Assembly (NCBI RefSeq): GCF_037325665.1
Contig: NC_090255.1
Location: forward strand, 5,094,242-5,158,241
Length of the DNA stretch: 64,000 bases
Direction: 5' to 3'
Source of the DNA: Littorina saxatilis
Taxonomy: Eukaryota; Mollusca; Gastropoda; Littorinimorpha; Littorinidae
Shown here: piece by piece, positions 58,342 through 64,000 of the stretch
Position numbering within the stretch: position 1 is the stretch's first letter
Layout of the letters: each line of letters begins with the position of its first letter
The notes under the pieces: generated by a model
The model's database searches: none
Seen by the model: the letters and a program-made list of their open reading frames with translations, nothing else
What the model was told of the DNA's origin: nothing
Made by a program: the position numbers and the translations under genes

Positions 58342-60591
58342 ATGTCTGACGGAGACAAAAAGCGCGAGCGCGGCAAGGCTGATGTGAAAGGGAAAATTAA
58401 ACCCAAGTCTTCCACTTCTGTCCCTAAGCCTATTTTGGTTGTGGTTTCTGACGCGGCTAACAATAATGTTATGACGGTCCCTATTTCTGCCCCGAATGAC
58501 CAGCCGGTTGTGGGGCAGTCTAATCAACCTACGCGTACCTGTGTTTCTCGCTCGTCTTCTCTGCCGCTTGCAGATTCGACGTCGCTGGTTTCATCGTTGC
58601 TTTCTTCGCTGGTTCCCGAGCTTCGCACGCTGGTGAGAGAGGAGTTGGTGCGTTCTCAGCCGCCGACTTCCGTTGTCCCGTCGATGGCTTCTTTTCCGCT
58701 TCCGGCTGTGACGCTGTCCTTGACCGAGGCGGTTGCTTCTGTGCCTTCTACCGCTGTGGTTGGCGACGCAAGTAAGTTGGGCTGGTCCGTAGGCCCTCGT
58801 GAGGCCGCTGGACGCTCCCTGCTGGGAAGCAGCCCTTTTCGGCGGGTTCACGACCCGCAAACCCCTGTTCGTTCTCACTTTGGCTTCACGGAAGACCATC
58901 GTGTCGATGAGCAATGGCGGCATTTGGTTCAGGCTTCGACGCTTCCGGCACTCGCCGGAAGCGTAGGTCCTCCGACGTACGCACCCGCTGGGGTCGTTTC
59001 CGGAGTCGACCAGCCGGTTCCGTCTGCTGCGCTTCCGGCACTCGCCGGAAGCATAGGTCCCCCGATGTACGCACCCGCTGGGGTCGTTTCCGGGGTTGAC
59101 CGGACGTGGCCCTCTGGGCATTCGGCCTTCCGGCCGCCGTCCACAGTGTCTGCGCTTCCGCTTTTCGCGGTCGCGTCTGATACTTTTCCGGCTCAGACCG
59201 GATCTGCTGCTTCTTCCGCTTCCGCTTCCTCTCAGGTGGCAGTCGCGGGGGGGCATCACCAGCCCTTTGGGCAGGTGTCTCAGCCCTGGCCGGGGCAGTC
59301 AGCGCTTCCGTCTTCGGTTGTTGCTTCGACTGCGGTTCCGGTTCCGGCGGCTGCGGGCATGCCGTCCTCTTACTCTTTCCCTAGTCAGGGCATGAGTTCG
59401 GATGGTATTGGAGTGGACGGGTTTCCGGTTTCCGGTTACGGTGTTCACCGCCCTTCTACCAGCAACGTGGACTTCGGTCCTTCGCCGGATGTTTCGGATA
59501 TTCAGTCCGTCGCCAGCGAGGCTGCACGTGTTGGCTATCCGGAGAGACTCAAAGTGGCCCTTGAGGCCGCTGCTGAGGTCACTTCGAGATATTTCGCGGA
59601 GGGGGCTTCGGTCTCTTCGGCTGCCGCTTCGACGGCACCGTCCGCGATGGCCGACTTTCGCACTGGGAAGGAGGATGACTCATACTTCCGGTTTTTGGAG
59701 TCTCCATCCATAGCTTTTCAGCTTTCTCAGGTGTTGGCCAAGCCATCTCCTTCCGGAAGCGGAATTCCTTCACTTCCGGTTCCGCTGCTCGTGCCTCACG
59801 GCTCAGTTCCGGAGCTGGCTCAGCAGTGGTTGGCTTCGCCTTCTCAGGCTTCTGCATTCGCTCTGTCGTCTCACAAGCGATTGGTTTTGCAGAAGTCTCC
59901 TAGGAACTTGTTGGATGCGTTCGCTCTCCCGCGTTCATCTTTGACAGTTCCTCCGGAGATGCTGGCCTTGTTGGCCAAGCCTATCAAGAAGGATGACGGC
60001 GTGCTCTTTTCTGAGAACACTCTCATTGCTTCTGAAGAGGCAGGGCGTCAGCAGCTGGAGCTTGCCTCCATTGCTGAGACTCTCATTCGGGCTCTCTCTC
60101 GTGCCCTCACTGATTCACTGAATCCGTTCTCTCTCAGCGAGGATCAGGATGCGGATGACGTCTCCACTTTGTTGGCCGCTCTTGCGAGGGTCAATGAAGA
60201 ACAGATGAGACTTTCCGCGGTGCACTATGCGCACTCTGTTATGTGTCGTCGGGATCTCTTCCTGTCACACTCTCAGTTTTCGGATCAGGCGACCAAGGAC
60301 ACTTTGCGTGCCTCACCGGTCTTGGAGGGTTCCCTCTTTGGGCATCTCGTTTTTGATGCCCGAAGACAGGAAATTCAGGCTAACAGGGACCAGCAGTTCT
60401 CTGACTTTTCCCTGCACAGCCTTAAGCAGTCCAAGCAGTCTCAGCCTTCTCAGCCTAAGCAGGCTAAGGTTGCTGGCCCTCCCAAACCGGCAGACAAGGG
60501 TCGTGGACGTTCCTCTTCTCGGGGCTCGAGAAGACGACCGTCTTCCGGCAGGGGGAGAGGCGGCTCTGGAAGCAAGCCTCACCCCCAATGA
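58342..60591 (+). CDS. DIRS ORF1, gag-like protein
   Basis: About 749 residues, Ser/Pro/Ala-rich in the first half, with two near-identical segments around 58,940-59,095. The C-terminus is basic (SSSRGSRRRPSSGRGR). No zinc knuckle seen. Position and composition fit the first frame of DIRS elements; an upstream ATG at 58,318 is also in frame. Confidence 0.85.
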   Translation: MSDGDKKRERGKADVKGKIKPKSSTSVPKPILVVVSDAANNNVMTVPISAPNDQPVVGQSNQPTRTCVSRSSSLPLADSTSLVSSLLSSLVPELRTLVREELVRSQPPTSVVPSMASFPLPAVTLSLTEAVASVPSTAVVGDASKLGWSVGPREAAGRSLLGSSPFRRVHDPQTPVRSHFGFTEDHRVDEQWRHLVQASTLPALAGSVGPPTYAPAGVVSGVDQPVPSAALPALAGSIGPPMYAPAGVVSGVDRTWPSGHSAFRPPSTVSALPLFAVASDTFPAQTGSAASSASASSQVAVAGGHHQPFGQVSQPWPGQSALPSSVVASTAVPVPAAAGMPSSYSFPSQGMSSDGIGVDGFPVSGYGVHRPSTSNVDFGPSPDVSDIQSVASEAARVGYPERLKVALEAAAEVTSRYFAEGASVSSAAASTAPSAMADFRTGKEDDSYFRFLESPSIAFQLSQVLAKPSPSGSGIPSLPVPLLVPHGSVPELAQQWLASPSQASAFALSSHKRLVLQKSPRNLLDAFALPRSSLTVPPEMLALLAKPIKKDDGVLFSENTLIASEEAGRQQLELASIAETLIRALSRALTDSLNPFSLSEDQDADDVSTLLAALARVNEEQMRLSAVHYAHSVMCRRDLFLSHSQFSDQATKDTLRASPVLEGSLFGHLVFDARRQEIQANRDQQFSDFSLHSLKQSKQSQPSQPKQAKVAGPPKPADKGRGRSSSRGSRRRPSSGRGRGGSGSKPHPQ

Positions 60592-60630
60592 AGTGCTCCC
60601 GATCTCCCCCCCACCCCGCCCTCCACTCTG

Positions 60631-62523
60631 GTGATGGCGGGGGGCCCTTCCAGGGCACTTTCCCATTGGCTCGTGTCCGTACAGAGTCAATGGATCGTGG
60701 GGGTCGTGAGGTCGGGCTTCCGTCTTCTCTGGAAAGATGGCAAGGCACCTCTGGTCAGGCGTCCGCCGGCGTTCAGGCCTCCCTCCTCGCAGGAAGCCAT
60801 TTCCGTCCTTCGGTCGGAAATAGACTCCCTGGTGCAGAAGGGCGCAGTGGAGAAAGTCCTCGACCACAGTTCCCCTGGGTTTTACGGACGGCTTTTCGCC
60901 GTCCCCAAAGCCTCAGGGGCATGGCGTCCTGTCTTGGACCTGTCGTTCCTCAATACCTTTTTGAGGGAGATAAGGTTCAAGATGGAGACGCCAGCGTCGG
61001 TCAGGGACTCTCTCCGCCCGGGAGATTGGGCGACTTCCATCGACCTGACGGATGCATACTTCCATATTCTTATGCATCCAGCCGACCGGAAATGGCTTCG
61101 TTTCCGGTGGGCAAGTCAGGTTTACCAGTTTCGCGCCCTTCCTTTCGGCCTGTCTCTCGCCCCTTGGGTCTTCACCATGGTCGTGAGACAGGTCTGCGCG
61201 CTGGTGAGGTCGCGGGGTGTCCGGCTACGTGCCTACCTGGACGATTGGCTCATCCTGAGTCAGAGTCAGGCGGGGTGCGAGCAGGATACCCAATCGGTTC
61301 TTCGGGAGGCCAACTTGTTTGGCTTCTCGATCAACCGATCAAAGTCGGAGCTGACGCCGTGTCAGACGTTCACCTACTTGGGAATGTCTTTCGACACGGT
61401 GGCTTGGACTGTTCAGCCCTCTCAGAAGAGGGTGGACAAGCTCCAGGCGTGCATACGCTCCACTTTGCCTCTCCCGAGGGCCTCCCTGCGGACTTTGGCC
61501 TCCATCTTAGGGCAGATGGAGTCCATGGCTCTCCTGGTCCCCTTGGGGAGGGTCCACAAACGTCCCTTTCAGCTGGCGCTGAAGCCGTTCGTGGACTCTC
61601 CCACGGTGGATTGGAATGCCCTCATCCCTCTCCGGGGATGGTTCCAATCCGCTACCCTTCCGTGGCTGGACACGGAGTGGGTGTGCAGGGGCGTGCCGAT
61701 AGCCCTTCCTGCCCCAGACTTGGACCTGTTCACGGACGCGTCCTTGGTGGGGTGGGGGGCTCACACAGACCAGCTGACTGCGTCAGGTCTGTGGTCGGCA
61801 GATCAGAGGATGCAGCACATCAACTTGCTGGAGCTAGAAGCCGTGGCTCTAGCTCTGGACAAGTTCCGGCCCTCCCTTCAGGCCAAGCATGTTCGTCTGT
61901 TTACAGACAACACGACAGTGGCAGCTTACATCAACAAGCAGGGAGGGTCGCGGTCTCCGTCGCTTTCGGCCAGGGCCTGCGAGATCCTGATTTGGTGTTC
62001 AGAGCATCAAATCAGGCTTTCGGCCAGGTACCTGCCCGGAAGCTTGAACACTCTGGCGGACGCGCTCAGCCGCTCCGACAGAGTGCTTCAAACAGAGTGG
62101 ACCATCACTCACGGAGCGCTGGATCGTCTCTGGTCTCTTGTGCAGAAACCTCAGGTGGACCTTTTTGCCACCAGGTTCTCGAAGAGACTACCAGTGTTCG
62201 TCTCACCATTCCCGGATCCCGAGGCGTGGGAGACGAACGCGATGGACATTTCCTGGTCCGGCCTGGAGGCTTACGCGTTCCCGCCATTCCAGTTGCTCAC
62301 GCGAGTTCTCAGGAAGGCGGAGCAGGAGGGCCCGTCCCTCCTGCTGATCGCTCCTCTTTGGCCGTCTCAGCCGTGGTTCCCGGACCTGCTGAGACTCGCC
62401 CAGGGCCCTCCCATTCCTCTCGCTCTCACGCGAGGAGAACTGGTTCAGCCTCACACCGGCAGCCTCCACGCAGAGCCTCAGATGCTGAATCTTCACGCGT
62501 GGAGGTTGTGCGGTCTTCTCTGA
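60631..62523 (+). CDS. DIRS reverse transcriptase and RNase H
   Basis: About 630 residues. The first two thirds carry the reverse transcriptase blocks of the DIRS/Ngaro type, followed by an RNase H region. It overlaps the tyrosine recombinase frame at its end. Long overlapping frames in this stretch are mostly shadows. Confidence 0.93.
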   Translation: MMAGGPSRALSHWLVSVQSQWIVGVVRSGFRLLWKDGKAPLVRRPPAFRPPSSQEAISVLRSEIDSLVQKGAVEKVLDHSSPGFYGRLFAVPKASGAWRPVLDLSFLNTFLREIRFKMETPASVRDSLRPGDWATSIDLTDAYFHILMHPADRKWLRFRWASQVYQFRALPFGLSLAPWVFTMVVRQVCALVRSRGVRLRAYLDDWLILSQSQAGCEQDTQSVLREANLFGFSINRSKSELTPCQTFTYLGMSFDTVAWTVQPSQKRVDKLQACIRSTLPLPRASLRTLASILGQMESMALLVPLGRVHKRPFQLALKPFVDSPTVDWNALIPLRGWFQSATLPWLDTEWVCRGVPIALPAPDLDLFTDASLVGWGAHTDQLTASGLWSADQRMQHINLLELEAVALALDKFRPSLQAKHVRLFTDNTTVAAYINKQGGSRSPSLSARACEILIWCSEHQIRLSARYLPGSLNTLADALSRSDRVLQTEWTITHGALDRLWSLVQKPQVDLFATRFSKRLPVFVSPFPDPEAWETNAMDISWSGLEAYAFPPFQLLTRVLRKAEQEGPSLLLIAPLWPSQPWFPDLLRLAQGPPIPLALTRGELVQPHTGSLHAEPQMLNLHAWRLCGLL

Positions 62524-63587
62524 GGCGCAAAGGGGCATCAGATCTGACCATGGACCTGGTAGGACGCTCGCACAGAGCATCTACCTCGTCCGTTTATGAG
62601 TCACATTGGAGGGCCTGGGTTACCTGGTGTCACGAGCATCGGCTGGATGCTACGGCGCCCCGCACGATGCACGTGGCGAACCATCTTGCTTTCATGTCCT
62701 CTCAGGGAGCTTCCGCTGCCTCGTTGAAAGTAAGAAGATCGGCCATCTCGGCGACCCTACGCCAGATAGGTCGCTCTATAGATGTTAGTGGCGTGATCGC
62801 GGGAGTCATCAAGGGCGCTTCCCTTTCTGACGTCAAGTCCCGTACGCCCGTTCCTAAGTGGGATCTCTTATTGGTCATGGAGTTTCTGCGTTCAGCGGAT
62901 TTCGAACCTCTCAGAGATGCCAGTTTTGCGAACCTTACACGCAAGTCCCTTTTCCTTTTGCTGCTAGCATCGGCAAGAAGGGGCAGTGAGATCCACGCTC
63001 TTTCCGGTAATTCGGACGACATTTCCTTTGAATCAGATGGGTCCGTTACCTTGCGGTTTCGGCCTGAGTTTCTTGCGAAAAACCAGGCTCCCGAGCGAGC
63101 TTCGCCTTTGGTTCATGTCAGGCCGTTGTCCACTATTCTGGCTCCGAATGACCCAGACTTAGTAAATTGCCCTGTTAGAGCCCTTCACATCTACCTTGCT
63201 CGTGCTCAGTCTCTTAGATCCGCAGCTCAAAAGCTTTTGTTTATTTCTCTCAATACGGAGAGACATAAGGATATCACTAAGACGACTCTGGCCCGGTGGG
63301 TGTCGGCGCTCATTAAGCATGCTTACGAGTGGAGCCGCCGCAATGAAGGGGGGACACAGCCTGTCCTTCCTCTGGAATCAGCTCGGGCTCACGAGACGCG
63401 AGCTTGGGCTTCCTCCTTGGCCGTGTTACGATCAAGAAGACTGGAGGAGGTGCTACACACCGCATACTGGCGTTCCGAGGATGTCTTCTTGAATTTTTAC
63501 CTGCGTGACATCTCGGCTCTTCGCCAGGATGGATCTAGAGCTTTGCCTGCCATGGTGGCAGGGGGTCAGCTCTTGACAAGGATTTGA
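62460..63587 (+). CDS. DIRS tyrosine recombinase
   Basis: The recombinase part of a frame open from further left. It has an N-terminal core-binding region and a C-terminal catalytic region of the lambda-integrase fold, as known for DIRS elements, which integrate by recombination rather than with an integrase. The start given is approximate. Confidence 0.9.
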   Translation, partial: QPPRRASDAESSRVEVVRSSLRRKGASDLTMDLVGRSHRASTSSVYESHWRAWVTWCHEHRLDATAPRTMHVANHLAFMSSQGASAASLKVRRSAISATLRQIGRSIDVSGVIAGVIKGASLSDVKSRTPVPKWDLLLVMEFLRSADFEPLRDASFANLTRKSLFLLLLASARRGSEIHALSGNSDDISFESDGSVTLRFRPEFLAKNQAPERASPLVHVRPLSTILAPNDPDLVNCPVRALHIYLARAQSLRSAAQKLLFISLNTERHKDITKTTLARWVSALIKHAYEWSRRNEGGTQPVLPLESARAHETRAWASSLAVLRSRRLEEVLHTAYWRSEDVFLNFYLRDISALRQDGSRALPAMVAGGQLLTRI

Positions 63588-63633
63588 GAGTGAGTTTGAA
63601 CTTTTTTCTTGCCCACCGCCTTGTTGTTTCAAT

Positions 63634-63727
63634 CTGCTACATGTGATTCGGAGTAGGAATATGTAATTTAATCGAAAATTTTATTGTAAATTTTCATTTA
63701 ATAAATATACCTACCCGAATCACATAT
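63634..63727. repeat. DIRS internal complementary region
   Basis: The first half is complementary to the left tip of the element, the second half to the right tip; in the family it templates joining of the ends. Confidence 0.9.
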
Positions 63728-63778
63728 CGTAGTCCCTCCCACCTACCCCGCTTATGATTTGGAGATTTTATTCTTCGA

Positions 63779-64000
63779 GTCGAATGATAGGGGTCACGTG
63801 GTCAGTAGCAGTAGTGACGTAGTACGCAGGAGGGGAGGTAACTCCCTGGGTGCGTCGTCATTACCATAGCTACGTTTACACTTTTTTAGTTGGGGTTGCT
63901 CCCCTTAGACGGGTAGCCTTTTCAGACCTAGCACTTTAGACTGAGTCAACTGCTACATGTGATTCGGGTAGGTATATTTATTAAATGAAAATTTACAATA
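63779..64000 (-). repeat. DIRS right inverted terminal repeat
   Basis: Inverse complement of the left repeat, with an extra tip ending at AAATTTACAATA at the window edge. Confidence 0.92.

Larger units (their letters stand above)
57880..64000 (+). mobile_element. DIRS-type tyrosine-recombinase retroelement, looks whole
   Basis: Inverted terminal repeats at 57,880-58,089 and 63,779-64,000 look identical by eye over about 200 bp. An internal complementary region at 63,634-63,727 repeats both tips back to back, the hallmark of DIRS elements. Between them are a gag-like frame, a reverse transcriptase/RNase H frame and a tyrosine recombinase, in overlapping frames as usual for the family. I saw no obvious break. 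Matching ends and long open frames suggest a young copy. The right tip reaches the window edge and may run a few bases past it. Confidence 0.94.

Noticed and set aside
58591-59259. Minus-strand frames of over 200 codons opposite the DIRS first frame
   Set aside because: Shadow frames of a GC-rich repetitive coding stretch; no family resemblance.
60588-62450. Left part of the long frame that ends in the tyrosine recombinase
   Set aside because: Over this stretch the reverse transcriptase is encoded in another frame; the open frame here is a shadow and is not annotated as protein.

Overview
The window looks like gastropod mollusc nuclear DNA. This is inferred from the protein affinities, the long repeat-rich introns and several tRNA-derived SINE families; I could not run a search. 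It holds four spliced host genes in the order Staufen (+), an RDH10-like short-chain dehydrogenase (-), ribosomal protein L7 (+) and a fatty-acid-binding protein (-). Interspersed and tandem repeats fill most of the rest, and a large DIRS-type retroelement occupies the right end.

Region by region: 1-19,044 is the 3' part of Staufen, with fourteen coding exons covering five double-stranded-RNA-binding domains and the stop codon. 19,045-19,244 is an assembly gap of N. 19,369-22,069 is the RDH10-like gene, without its last exon. 22,070-22,384 is a short divergent promoter shared with RPL7. 22,385-43,654 is RPL7, seven exons encoding 244 residues. 45,253-49,246 is the FABP gene, four exons, with an in-frame TGA in exon 2 and three extra partial copies of exon 2 ahead of it. 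49,247-57,880 is intergenic: SINEs, simple repeats, a 22-bp satellite and a foldback element. 57,880-64,000 is the DIRS element.

The most striking feature is that the RPL7 introns carry three multicopy snoRNA families. There are two H/ACA-like copies in intron 3, five box C/D copies with guides fitting 18S and 28S rRNA in intron 4, and a second C/D family fitting 28S rRNA. The second family has one copy in intron 5, six in intron 6 and one just beyond the gene. The gene and its introns therefore all serve ribosome production. The orders and orientations Staufen> <RDH10 RPL7> match, as I recall it, human 8q21 (STAU2, RDH10, RPL7), so the block may be ancient.

Repeat biology is unusually legible here. 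One satellite appears to have been born from the Pol III A-box of a SINE, and another minisatellite grew inside a second SINE. A chimeric SINE is flanked by one target-site duplication. CAG-ended DNA transposons with 6-bp target duplications are nested three deep together with a LINE. Duplicated 3' splice sites with the first bases of their exons recur in two genes.
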